64,000 nt of DNA from Paramecium tetraurelia. Lineage: Eukaryota; Ciliophora; Oligohymenophorea; Peniculida; Parameciidae. The notes under the pieces are model-generated. The model made no database searches and was not told the DNA's origin. It saw nothing but the letters and a program-made list of their open reading frames with translations. Where the stretch lies: contig NW_001799626.1 of NCBI RefSeq assembly GCF_000165425.1, positions 265,317 to 329,316 on the forward strand, given 5' to 3'. Numbering within the stretch: position 1 is the first letter of the stretch; each line of letters begins with the position of its first letter. Both the position numbers and the translations under genes were made by a program. Below are positions 11,564 through 22,608 of the stretch, in pieces.

Positions 11564-11689
11564 TACTGAATTAAATTACAAAATATTTCTCTAAATCAAT
11601 TGAATAAGTCTAATCCATAGGCACCTAATTGAATAAAATTAATAATAAGATAGAATCTAAAAATTCTTAATCCAAGAAAATTGGGACAA

Positions 11690-12200
11690 AATCAAAATGA
11701 TTAATTGAAAAAATGAAAAAGAAGCTCTGTTAGAAATGGGAAATTTTAAGATGGTTACTTGTTTGAAAATTGCTTGAATGCTAAGGATTAATTTGAGAAT
11801 CACGATCTATTGTTCTACAGAATAGAATTGACTTTGCCATTAAATTTCTGATTAAAAACTTAATTGAAGATGAAAATCTGTAGTTTACTGCTTTTTAGAA
11901 TTTATTCTAGTAAAAAGACTAAGATTTGAGGAATAAAATAATTGAGTATACTTTAATTCTATCGCAATATTCTTGATATTATTTGAACTATCAGATTATA
12001 CTAAAAGGCATAACTCAAATTTTGAATTATTGAGTTTACCTATTTTAATTGGCGTAATTGAAGTTAATTAAGAAGAATTAAATAATTTGAAATTTAATCT
12101 AAAAAATGAAATTTTGAAAAACATAATTCTTAGAAAAAAGTATAGTTTGATAAACATTAAGTTAATAACTTGGCCTTGTTTGATTTGAATTTATGGTTTC
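11690..12200 (+). pseudogene. Decayed gene remnant
   Basis: Protein-like stretches with Paramecium-style codon use appear in succession in different frames: D-G-Y-L-F-E-N-C-L-N-A-K near 11750-11800, then a Leu/Ile/Asp-rich helical stretch near 11835-11950, then another near 11968-12190. Each is broken by TGA and no GT..AG introns join them. This pattern fits a relic of a gene that has lost its frame. The ancestor was not identified, and the boundaries are approximate. Confidence 0.35.
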
Positions 12201-12659
12201 TAAAGTTTAACCTTAAGAGGAGAATAATAACATTATTTGATTTATTTCAATAAAGTATAAGTTAAAAAAAACAATTGTTATAAATCATTTTTAATTCTAT
12301 TCAGATTTCCCTATTAATTCATTGTATGTTGATAAAAATAAAGAAAATCAGTTATTGCTAATGCTATTTAACTTAAAATATTAAATCTAAAATAACTTAA
12401 TTATGAATGAAGTTAGCTTATCTGTTTTAGATTCTATATATACTTAATTAGCTTTTATTATTTATTTATGGTGAACAGAAATTAGACATTCAAAATCGAT
12501 AAAACTTAAATACAATAGGCACTGACTCAAACTAACAACACACAGAACAGCAGAATCGAAAATTTAAATAACAAATTTATCAATATATTCCATCTTAAAT
12601 TTAAATTCTATATGAGTTATTTTATTGATAGTTGTATTAATTTTTAATTTGAATATCAT
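12201..12659. other. AT-rich intergenic region
   Basis: No open frame or known signal seen. A slightly less AT-rich stretch at about 12505-12570 has no recognisable content. Confidence 0.5.
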
Positions 12660-13587
12660 TCAGATGTGCAACAATATTAGCATAGCAGTCATGTTGTCAC
12701 ATCCATAGCCAGTAGTAGTATCGATTGCCAAAGAAGAATCGAGCAAGTTTTCAAGTATTAATGGTGGTTCCATACCCCTGTCTAATCTTTCTCCAATGAA
12801 TTACATCACTTTATAACTATTCATCGTTTCGAACAGTCCATCACAACCGAGAAATAAGAATCTAGATATAGACAGCAAGTCTTACTTATCATCCTTATTC
12901 AATTTTATCTTTCTTATTTCAGGTTCAGCAATAACCATTTGCTAATTTGCTGGTAATGATTCTTATTTGAATTCGAAATCGCCAAAAGCACGTGAGACTG
13001 ATAGTGTTCCATTGAGACGGCCTTCTTCATTCACAAATCCTCCTGCAAATCTGATCCTGGCTAATTCATTACAAGGAAGGTGATCTTTTGTTAACTCAAT
13101 AGTTTCATCATCACGCATCAGAAGACAACGAGAGTCTCCTAAATTGGCAACATATAAGGTCTTCTAAATTACCAGGGCCACTACAGCTGTTGAACCAATA
13201 AATGTATCTAAAATGAATATAGGAATAATATGATTACTTTTAGCCACATTATTTTTGATCATCTCATCCAACTATACAAAACTATCATGTAAGGCTTAGG
13301 TATAATCTTCACCAACGAATGCAGGTTGCTGAACCAAAACGTCTAAAAAATTCTCAGCCAAATAATTTGAAATTCCAGCACCACCATGTCCATCAAAAAC
13401 AGCAAACATAGATGCATCTTCCCTAAAATCTACTTTCATTATGTGGGCATCCTCCATTTAAAGTCTCCAACCTATCTTGTTATATTACATACTAACCTTG
13501 CATTGACGTAGTATGACATTATAGAATCCCATTGGACTATGAGTCATGTATTTTTTGCGTGATTGGTTACGATAGAAATTAACCCAT
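12660..13587 (-). CDS. PP2C-family protein phosphatase
   Basis: A 300-residue PP2C (PPM) phosphatase from ATG 13587-13585, with one 25-nt intron at 13472-13496 that falls inside the conserved M-Q-G-W-R segment. Motifs in order: M-E-D-A-H, F-D-G-H-G-G (metal-binding Asp), G-S-T-A, N-L-G-D-S-R, S-R-A-F-G-D-F, G-C-D-G-L-F-E and G-C-D-N-M-T (metal-binding Asp). All metal ligands expected for a Mg/Mn-dependent Ser/Thr phosphatase are present, so it should be active. The N-terminus M-G-Q-F-L-S is a good N-myristoylation site, as in several protist PP2Cs, suggesting membrane association. Domain is close to minimal in length. Confidence 0.93.
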
Positions 13588-14229
13588 TATTTATTTTATT
13601 TATGCTTTTGGTATCAATTTATTTGCCTTTAGAAGAGAAAATTAGAATCATTTTATAAAAATATTCAATAATTTTATATGTGCTTTATAAACCAATTGTT
13701 TTTAATTACTTAATATCAAAGTTATTAATATTCCTAAACTTTTTTCGAAATCATCCAACTATCATGTCTTTGACTATAAAAATAGCATACAAGTCATTCT
13801 AAAATGTAAGAAATTTTGAAATATATGTTGTTTTTCTAAATTTATTTCTTGAATATTGAATTGAATTTAAATTAATTCATTAGAGAAATAAAATAACTAT
13901 CATTATGATTTAATGATTATAGATAGAAATATTCATTAATTAAATAGAAATAAAAATAGATAATCTCAAAAATCCTATTTATATTTATAATATCATCAAA
14001 TAAAATAAATTTTAAATGGGAAATGCTTGATGATAATTATGACTTTAAATTCATATTTGGTCAAATAGTTATATCTGAATGACCAATTTAAGATTTTCCT
14101 GATATTGAACAATATATGAGAGTTATACTAATAATGTATTCCAATTTTGTTAAGGATATTATTGGAGACACTAAATCATTATAGTATTTTCAAATTATAA
14201 AATGAGTAAGAAGATATCTTAAGCAATCT
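13588..14229. other. AT-rich intergenic region (divergent promoters)
   Basis: Over 600 bases between the start of the PP2C gene and the next plus-strand gene. Very AT-rich with no open frame of note; it should contain the PP2C promoter. Confidence 0.55.
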
Positions 14230-14674
14230 ATGGAAAATCCAAACCAAAGAAGACCAAATCCTTACTTGATTAATAGTTAAAATCATTAAAATAATCATAA
14301 ATAAATAATTGATACATATCATATTAGATCGCCTTCAAAAACAGATCCAAATCAATTTGATTAAGTCTCTAAAATAGCAAGCATACCTGAAGTAAATCAA
14401 GATTTAGAACAGGAACAAATAAAATCAGAACAAATAGATTTTTTCTGGTAGGAAACCAACTTAACCAATTCCAAACATATAATCTAAAATTTAGGATCAA
14501 TCTAAAGGGTAATCTTTGCTAATGAATGATTAACAACCATATATAATCCAATAATAACACGCCCTAGACTATGGTTAATTACCATATAAATAACCTCTAA
14601 TGAAATAAAATGATGTATTAAGTGAAAGATTCAATTAGCGATATTGGATTGCAATTGATTAAACTAAAAGATGA
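14230..14674 (+). CDS. Small Gln/Asn-rich unknown gene with a frameshift
   Basis: From ATG 14230 a frame rich in Asn, Gln, Ser and Pro runs for about 70 codons. A second frame, one base on, then continues for about 75 codons to TGA 14672-14674. The switch falls near a run of six T at 14439-14444; removing one T would join the two parts smoothly. No GT..AG intron of plausible size does it. The protein would be about 147 residues, probably disordered. Function unknown. It could equally be a recent pseudogene, or the T-run could be a base-count error. Confidence 0.35.
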
Positions 14675-14893
14675 ATCTTAATTTATGAATAAAGAAGTAG
14701 ATATATATATTGAATAAATAATATAGTTATAATGCTTAGTCTATTGAAAATAACTTAGATGTTATAAGCTTATAATAGAAAATAACTAAAATTTATTATT
14801 ATAAAATTAACGATATTATTTGTGATATTAGTAATAGGGAATAACTTAATTATATTATTTTTTTATCTTCATATATTTTGAAAATAAAATAAA

Positions 14894-15959
14894 ATGTCAA
14901 CAAAAGAGGATAAACAATATTTTAAGACAGGAGTAGTAGGATTTGTGTTCATGTATTCAGTGCTTAAATTTGGCCATTACTTTAACAATAATCGAAAGAC
15001 GAAGAATCAAATAAAAAAATTGAAATCATACCCAATAAAAAATGTATCCGAAGTAGTGAAAGAGGCTTAAAATCAAACCAAATCAAACATCTGCTTTATT
15101 GAAGGAATTCCTCAATAAGGATCTCTACATTCTACATTTAAAAAAATTCCTGTAATATTGCGAATTTAATAAAGAACATCACTCTTTTCATGTGATTCCT
15201 TCTTGGAGCCACGAATAAAGTTTGATTGGAAGGAGTAAAAAAATATTTAAAATATATAGGGCAAGTGTATCATCTGATTATTAAATAGACAAGCCCCCAT
15301 ATTTTGCTTTGAAGGATAAATTAACTCAGAATGAAGCCCATGTATCTATAAGAGATGACACAGATGTATCTGCAGCCTTAATGAGTTTTGGTTTCAAGGA
15401 TGAAAAACGTTCATTGTCATTTGCAGAACACATTGGAAATTATGCAACAATTTTCTACTCCTCCATATTCAGAGTGTTTGGACCTATTGCCCTTACTTAA
15501 GTGCTATTTAGGGATAGCTCATTCAAGGGAGTACATATAGGATATAGAGACAATGAATTTGGAATAAAGGCTGACGGATTGTTGTCAGTATTGGGACAAG
15601 CAGTATACAATACAGATACAAAAAAAATAACTATTGAAAATCCTTTGGCATTAACCTTGTCTAAGAATAATTACATCTATTAATTGGAGAAGAAGTTGTA
15701 GGAGAATGGAGTGGCTATTAACTTTTGGTTAGTTTTGACTTTTCTTAGTGGTTTGTATGTTAGTAGAAGGATATATTTGTATAACAAAAAGCATCCCAAG
15801 ATATTGCAGAAGGTGATTGCTTTTATCAAAAAACATGTCTTAAGAAGGGGACAAAATATTGAGGGCGATGCTGCAATTAACCAGATAGCGAAGCCATAGG
15901 AGAATTTGCCTGATGAAAAGAAGGCGTAGGCAAATGAAACAGCCACAGCATTTTAATGA
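14894..15959 (+). CDS. Two-membrane-segment protein, MUL1/GIDE-like without RING
   Basis: A 346-residue protein after removal of a 25-nt intron at 15235-15259. It has a hydrophobic segment near residues 15-35 (V-G-F-V-F-M-Y-S-V-L), a soluble region of about 230 residues and a second hydrophobic segment near residues 270-290 (F-W-L-V-L-T-F-L-S-G-L), then a basic and acidic tail. This two-TM layout with an intervening domain resembles MUL1/MULAN mitochondrial E3 ligases and the GIDE domain. However, I see no C-terminal RING finger (no Cys/His set). The assignment is therefore tentative; any multi-pass organelle membrane protein remains possible. Confidence 0.45.
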
Positions 15960-16003
15960 TATATTAGGAAGAATTTTATAAATAAAACATTATTTATTAT
16001 TTG

Positions 16004-16138
16004 ATGTTATAAAAGTGGGCAAACAAATTTAATTTCTTTAGTGGATTCGTTTTGGGTTTCACGATAACTTGGATGATACCTAGGAATGCATTTGATTAGA
16101 TTGCTATGAAATATTATGATATTGTGGATGAAAATTGA
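16004..16138 (+). CDS. 44-residue single-TM microprotein
   Basis: A short frame from ATG 16004 to TGA 16136-16138. It begins M-L-Q-K-W-A-N-K and has a hydrophobic stretch F-F-S-G-F-V-L-G-F-T-I-T-W (residues ~10-24) followed by a polar tail ending D-I-V-D-E-N. Basic residues before and acidic residues after one membrane segment are typical of small subunits of mitochondrial respiratory or ATP synthase complexes, but I cannot name a family. It has its own gap of ~45 bp from the preceding gene and ~120 bp to the next. Codon use matches real genes. Confidence 0.5.
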
Positions 16139-16259
16139 TATAATATATAAATTTGTGAAAATGCATTGTTTATGCAAAGAATCACTTATAATTAAAAATA
16201 ATTTAGCAATAAATTGTCACAAACTAAAATAAATAATTTTAATTAAGTTTCTTTTAATA

Positions 16260-17036
16260 ATGGAAGAAAAAATAACATCCATAGTGACGGATGATAGAAT
16301 AGATGAGATCTTTCATCTGAATGCCACTAAAGAGGAGTTGATCATAATACTCAATTACATCATAATGGACTATAAAAAGTTCTCAATGACAGATAAGATC
16401 TTGTTGCAATCATAAAAATTACAGAAATTAGCATTAGAAGAATGTGTAGAAAATCGACATGTGTTTCTTTTCTTGCCAGGAGTAAAGAATTCTATGGACA
16501 TCAAATCACAAAAAGAAGTCAGATATACATATGAACCAAAAGAAGGAAAGATTTTAAAGGAAAAATATAGGAATGGACGTAAAACTGAATCAACAGAAGT
16601 CACTTATGAATAAATTAATAAAATGTTAGGATCCTTCAATCAGAGTACAGGTGCCTTCTTATAAAGCAAACCTAATTTCGCTGAAAGTAGATTTATAGCT
16701 CCTCTTTTACCTTAAGAGGAGGTGTCAAAAAGAGAGAAGGTCTAAGTGAAAGGAGGGCAATTACAATATGTGCAATAGCCCAGAAAAAATAGACCTGCTT
16801 TTAAAAATTATACTGCAGAAGAAGTCTCGAAACATAATAAACCAGGAGATGTATGGACTGTGCTGAATGGCAAGGTGTACGACGTCTCTCTCTACTTAGA
16901 CTACCATCCTGGGGGAGTCGAAAAGCTGATGCTCGGAGCTGGAAAAGACTGTACTAAATTATTTAATTAATTCCATTCTTGGGTGAATGGACATGCATTT
17001 TTGGAATAGGACTACATAGGCAACTTAAAATATTGA
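16260..17036 (+). CDS. Cytochrome b5 heme-binding domain protein
   Basis: A 258-residue intronless gene. The first 180 residues are charged, with no domain I recognise. The C-terminal ~75 residues are a cytochrome b5 domain: E-E-V-S-K-H-N, W-T-V-L-N-G-K-V-Y-D-V, then heme ligand His in Y-H-P-G-G and second ligand His in H-S-W-V-N, ending Y-I-G-N-L. The spacing H-P-G-G...H-x-W-V-N is like that of the Ncb5or (CYB5R4) b5 domain. No reductase or desaturase domain follows, so the electron partner must be separate. No membrane anchor is seen, so it is probably soluble. A 28-bp gap separates its end from the convergent SNARE gene. Confidence 0.85.
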
Positions 17037-17063
17037 TTATTATATGTATAATGATATATAATT

Positions 17064-17804
17064 TCAATAGAGAAAATAAATTACCAAAAACATAGAAACA
17101 ACAACTGCAGCAATAAATAATTTTGTTTTTAATGCTCTACTCTCTTGATCTTATCTGACTTATGTTGCCTTGACTAATATAAAATTAATTTACTGTTCTT
17201 TTCATTTGACCTGCTTGTTCTTTAAAGTTTTAAGTGTTATGGACTAAAATCGAAATTTAATCGTCTCTTGCTAAGATTTCGTCTAAAAGCATTATAATTA
17301 TGGATTACCTAAAGTCAGAGACATTTGATTTGCTACATCTACCAATTGGTCTTTTAACCTGGCTATTTTTTCTTACTCTGGATTACTGTTATAATGATCC
17401 TGGAAAATAGCATAATAATATTGATACCATCTTGATCTTCAAGCACTCTTTAAATTAATTTTGCATCCCATAATTAACTGCTTGTTTTCTAACATTTTCT
17501 TTAAATTGCTAACAAAACTAGTCTTTGATATCTTCTAAAAATGCAAAGGCAATAGCCTTTGGCATTAATGTGTCTGCCAAACATAAGTAAGTGAAACCAT
17601 TTTAATTGATGTAATGGATCTGATAACTAGTATTGATTCCAAATGTACTCATTACTTATTATCGTAAATATATGTTAATCGAGTCTCCCTTTATAATTTT
17701 TCAAATAGTTTATTTGCTATTGATGGGAAATTGCTGGCTTTATTTTCATAATCAACTAGGGTTGTATCCACTCCCCTTGCAATGACTGCATAAATCAAGG
17801 ACAT
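17064..17804 (-). CDS. VAMP7-like longin R-SNARE
   Basis: A 210-residue protein after removal of four introns (17169-17193, 17283-17308, 17400-17427, 17627-17655). It starts M-S-L-I-Y-A-V-I-A-R-G, the standard longin opening, followed by the longin fold (F-T-Y-L-C-L-A-D, A-F-A-F-L-E-D-I), an R-SNARE motif with the zero-layer Arg in I-L-A-R-D-D, and a single C-terminal membrane segment (F-I-A-A-V-V-V-S-M-F-L-V). Full length for the VAMP7/VAMP71-72 family. It should act in vesicle fusion at endosomal or lysosomal membranes by family analogy. Its start codon lies 23 bp from that of the divergent gene at 17828. Confidence 0.92.
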
Positions 17805-17827
17805 AGAAATTATAAAATTATTTAATA

Positions 17828-20744
17828 ATGAATATTCGAGGATTCAAGTTCTTAGTCGAAGCCACAATCATAAATGTTTAGATAAGCGTTCAGTTTAATT
17901 GTAAAATATAGGTCATTCTAAAAAGAGGTATACCATTTCATTCTTAATTAATTCAAAAAGGGTCGTAAAAATTGGAAACTCAACCTACATATGAATTGTA
18001 GAAAGGAATTGCCATAATCAACGAGTCCTTAAATTGCACTATTTCAGTCAACTTGGGTGCTGATGGAAAGTTCGAAGAGAAGAAAACTCAAATAATAGTC
18101 ATTCTGGTCACTGATAAAGGATAAAAGAATGCTGGAATGCATAACATGAATTTATCGCAATATCTCAATCAACAATAGTTTGGTATGAGGATATTCACTT
18201 AAAATAATTAGAATTTTAAGAAGTCTTGCCATTAGAAAAATGCCCAGATAAAAATGCTAAAGTTGTAGTTAACTTTAAAATTAAACAGATAGGAGAAATA
18301 GATCAGGAGTAATATTAAAAACATAACCTAGATTGGAAACTACAGATCAGTCTCTTGATACTTCCCAGGTTTCAATTTAAACACCAAAAAAGATGATGTA
18401 GGAACTAAAGAATGACAATAGTGGTATAATAAGATCAATTATATTAGACAAAAAGAATCAGGATTCTGATCTGAATAATTAGATTTAAAAACTTAAATTG
18501 AAATTAAATGATATGGTGGATAAGGAATTCCATCAAGAGAGTATTCTAAATTATGAATAACAATTGCAAGAATAAAATGCAAAGCTAAAAACCATCATTA
18601 ATGAAAACACTATGATTCATGCCCAATTAAAAGCTAAGTCTTTTGTTATTGATTAACAAACTGATGAGATTGCTTAATTGAAATCAAAATTAAATGAATA
18701 TGAACTCGAGAACTAAGGAAATTACAAAACTCAAATTAACATTTTAAATGAGAAAAACATGCAATTAGAAAACTTAGTCATTGAATTAAAATAAGAAATA
18801 AATAACCTGAATACCATTATCTAGGAAACCCAAAAGGAATCCTTTAATTCTAATGAAAATAACTAAATTGAACAATTAAATGAGGAAATAGAAAGCTTGA
18901 AAAAGTAGGTTAAGGAAAAAAATGAACAAATCTAAAATCTAAAAAATCTAACTTCAGGAACTATTATGGCATTATAGTAGAGAAATGAAGCTTTGGAAAA
19001 ACGATTGAATGAATAAAAAGATGCAGTAGAAAAACTTAAAAATCAAGACGTATTTTTACAATTTAGAATTAGTAAGCAGCTAAAGCCATTTCTAGCAATG
19101 ACTCAAGTATCTTAGTTGAAGAACTGTAGTCGGCTTTGAGCATTAAGAAATAGGACTTTGAGACTTTACAATAGAAGTACGAATAGGAATTGGCAAAGAA
19201 GGAAGAAATTGTATAGAATTTATAACATAAATTGGAAGAATCAATGAGAAAGGAACTTGATACTAGTAAAACAAGTTAGGATTCTAAAAATTAAGCGTAT
19301 TAATTAGAGAAATAAATTGAAGTGTCAACAAATCAGTAAGATAAATCCAAAGTAGAACAACAAATGGCTAGGCTAAGAAGTCAAGTCCAATAATGGCAAT
19401 CCAAATGGGAAAGCAACCTAAAAGTACTTAGCGATTACAATAATGAAGTCTAACAGATGCAAAGACAAATTGCCGATGTTCCATCTTTCATTGACGATCA
19501 AAAGGAACTTCCCGATCAGTTACAATCATTGAAAAGAGCAATATAAAGCAAGCTTTAAGGCTATCAATAGTCATAAATCTCCTTAGAGTAGAGGGTTCAA
19601 TAGTTGTAATAAGAGTTGGAAATTTGTTAATATAAATTGAAATTGGAATAAAGTTAATAAGTAATATAATAATATCTATGGAGTGTTCTGATTCCTAATT
19701 CCAAGAGTAGATGCATGCTCACAATGAAGAAACCTAACGATTGAACTCAACACTTTAACAGTATAACAATATAATACATACTTTAGGCAGTCAGACGAGT
19801 TGAAAGAATTGCGTCAATTATCTGAACAGTAAAAGCAGTCAGAGTTGGATTTGTAGAAACAACTTGAAGAGACTAAGTCATAGTTGAATACCGTTAGGTA
19901 AAATATGATGAAATGTAAATAATAATTGGCTGAGGCCTTACAGGAGAAAGTATTATTATAGGCTAAAATGGCAGAGCAACAAAAATCGATTAAAGAAAAG
20001 AATTCAGAAATTCAGAAGAGCTAAGAATTGATCGCAGAACTAGAGTAATATAATATTCAAATGGAAGAGACTATAACCACTACTCTTGATTAATATAAAA
20101 TACAAAACTAGCAGACCAAGCAATCCTATGAAAAAGAGAAAAAGTGGAGACAAGAACTCTCAGAGTAAATAAAGGTACTCAAAGAGGAATTATCAAAACT
20201 TCAATAAGGATTAGGAACTCAATAGAAGGTAGAATAAGAAATAAAATAATAATGTAATTGTCAAGAATAATTAAAATAAAATTAACATTATATTGAAGAA
20301 TTATAATAACAAATAGCAGAATTATAATTATTTAAATTGGAATAGGGAATATAAAGAAATAGCATTGTATAAATAAGAACAAGTATTTATGCAAGTAGAA
20401 GAAATTCCTTAATTTAACCATAAGTTGACGATTTAAATAAAAAAGATGATGCTTTTGTTAGTTAAAGAAATGTTTAATAAAATGATATTGGAAGAATTCA
20501 GGAACTTGAAGAATACATTAATCATTTAACAAATGAGAAAATTAAAGTATCCAAAGATTATTAAAATGAAATAGAAAGAGTACTCTCAGCAAATGATGAA
20601 TTAGATAAAAAATGCATAAAATTGTTATAAGAATTAGAACTTAGTAAAATAAAGATTGGAGATATATTCAATGCAGCAATTGAAATTGGAGGAACTCCAC
20701 TGGTCGACAAACTTTAGATTGCATTTGGTATAGAAGAAGAATGA
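17828..20744 (+). CDS. Large coiled-coil protein with N-terminal C2-like domain
   Basis: About 919 residues after six introns (17928-17960, 18183-18211, 18309-18331, 19050-19072, 19661-19683, 19761-19786); the summed length is an exact multiple of three. The first ~150 residues form a beta-rich domain (F-L-V-E-A-T-I, V-T-L-...-L-N-C-T-I-S-V-N-L, K-V-V-V-N-F-K-I), resembling the NT-C2 domain of EEIG1/EHBP1-type proteins that bind membranes. The remaining ~770 residues are a continuous Gln/Glu/Lys/Leu coiled coil. Probable role: membrane-attached or cortical scaffold. The C2 call is inferred from pattern and position and should be tested with a profile search. Confidence 0.7.
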
Positions 20745-20759
20745 ATATATAAATAATTA

Positions 20760-21080
20760 ATGATTTAATAAATAGTCATACCCAAATCAATTTATTTCAA
20801 GGAAGGCTCTTATTTTCTCGTCATCAACGCAAAACCAAATTCCAAAGTGAGTCAAATAACAGGCATTTCAGACGAGGCTGTTGATGTTAATATTGCAGCA
20901 CCTCCTAAGGATGGTGAAGCTAATGCTGAATTATGTGATTTCGTTGCATAGACCTTAGGAGTTAAGAAAACAGCTATCTAAGTATAAAAAGGAGGCAAGG
21001 GAAGAAATAAGCTAATTAAAATCGAAAGCAAGTTTAAGGATATAAACGAATTTTATGAGAAACTAAAATAAGGATTGTGA
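20760..21080 (+). CDS. DUF167 / UPF0235 (YggU-like) protein
   Basis: A 106-residue intronless gene starting 15 bp after the stop of the coiled-coil gene on the same strand. It carries the family signature: N-A-K-P-N-S-K near residue 20, [10 protein letters not shown] near residue 45, and [11 protein letters not shown] in the last third. The length fits the family (human C15orf40, bacterial YggU). Biochemical function of the family is unknown. The initiator ATG is followed by two in-frame TAA read as Gln. Confidence 0.88.
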
Positions 21081-21244
21081 TATTAATAGAAATAATTTTG
21101 CCCAAAATATAACTTCAAAATAATTTTTACTATTTTAGTTTTATATGGAATTCTAATGTAGCAATTGTTATTAAGTGAGTAACAGATTTGTAATATGTTT
21201 TTGTTTAATATTTCATTATTATTATTAAATACCGCCAATTTACA

Positions 21245-21655
21245 ATGAGCACAATTAGTAGAGAGGAATATGCAAAGAAAATGAGATTAGCTTTATCAGA
21301 CAATCATATCTGTAAACCTGAAGGAACTGTTAATCATTAATATTTCTTAGTCAAAAAAGGCTAATATTGGGCAGAGGAGAAAATATAATTCCTCATAGAG
21401 TAATTAGAAAAAGTTGGAGTTGGAAATTGGAAGTTAATGTAAAAGGGACTATTAGAATAAACTGTAAGATATTAATTAGATTTGTAGAGTGATATTGAAT
21501 TAGAATTGAGGACCTGCTTATTATTTAAAACTACAGATATTTAACCATATATGGATAAAAAATTCACAAAAAATGAAATCAAATCAATTGCTTAATAGAA
21601 CTTAGAAAAAGCCTAGTAATTAAGCAAATTGAAATATGGAGTATTCGTTGTTTGA
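21245..21655 (+). CDS. Small SANT/Myb-like protein, 136 aa
   Basis: An intronless frame from ATG 21245 to TGA 21653-21655. In the middle it has W-A-E-E-K-I-Q-F-L-I-E-Q-L-E-K-V-G-V-G-N-W-K, which matches the helix and tryptophan spacing of a SANT/Myb repeat (W...E.....G.GNW). The third conserved aromatic is less clear. The rest is charged. Could be a chromatin or transcription-related factor, but a single degenerate repeat also occurs in other proteins; hence moderate confidence in the gene and low confidence in the function. Confidence 0.55.
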
Positions 21656-21699
21656 TATCATATATATATTAAGAAATATACGATGTTATAATTTACTTC

Positions 21700-22409
21700 T
21701 CATTTCTTTGCATACTTTACTTTGAGTTGGCATTCAGGAGTAATTTTAAAATTGCTGAGTCCTTTCAAAGCTACAGTAGCTTGGTCATCATTTTAATATT
21801 CAACAAAGGCCAAGCCTCTTGCGGTTATTACCTTAATTAAATGAATAACCAGGATATTGTCTAAATAACTCCGATAACATAATTTCGGTGACAAATGGTG
21901 GTAATGATTCTATCAATAACACATTATTAACTTCTCCTTAATTGAAAACAGTATTGTTATTCAATTTGTCTTCTAATTTTTTTTATTTTCTCTCTTTGGC
22001 CAAATCTGTTGGCAAAGTTGGCTGTAATTCTTTTTATTATTTCTATTTGTAATAAAATTTGCCTTCCATTCTATCGAAGATTACGCTCTTCTTATATGCA
22101 AATTCAATGATCTAAATAAATTGGCAAAAATACTAGTGGTTTGTCATAGACCATCATTCCAGACAAGGCTGATTTGGCATTGGTGGCATAAGTAATATTT
22201 TAAAACACAATAAAAGCTTGACCTCTTAATTTTTATGTTTTTTTCATTACAATCTATAAGACTTCTCCAAATTAGGAAAAGAGAATGTATAACACAAATT
22301 TTAAGTCTTCCAATTTAATTTTATCATTCAATCCACTGACATAAAGAGTTTCTTTGGGTGCTGAGTCCTAATTAATTTGTTAAAGAGGATGAAGATAAGG
22401 CTAATTCAT
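21700..22409 (-). CDS. U1A/U2B''-type snRNP protein, two RRMs, frameshifted
   Basis: RRM1 opens T-L-Y-V-S-G-L-N-D-K-I-K and has I-L-F-S-Q-F-G and R-G-Q-A-F-I-V-F, followed by Y-D-K-P-L, all hallmarks of U1A/U2B''. A 22-nt intron lies at 22112-22133. RRM2 has E-I-M-L-S-E-L-F-R-Q-Y-P, then the frame shifts by one and continues I-T-A-R-G-L-A-F-V-E-Y to the end (Y-A-K-K). The break lies at a GG pair (21849-21850); dropping one G restores a 228-residue protein. No intron explains it. The protein would bind a U1 or U2 snRNA loop in the spliceosome. Possible base-count error or a damaged gene. Confidence 0.88.
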
Positions 22410-22608
22410 TAATAAAATCAAATTTATATAAATATTATCAAGAATTAATTTTTGTTCATCAAAATCTCTCAAGAACTAGAATTTTAGATGAGAGCAAAGT
22501 TTATACGTTGCTTAACTTTGCTTTTTAGAATATAGAATTCAAATATATGTAATAAAACAAAGAACCAAGTTAATTTTAACAGTTTATTAGTATATTTGAA
22601 TGATTATA

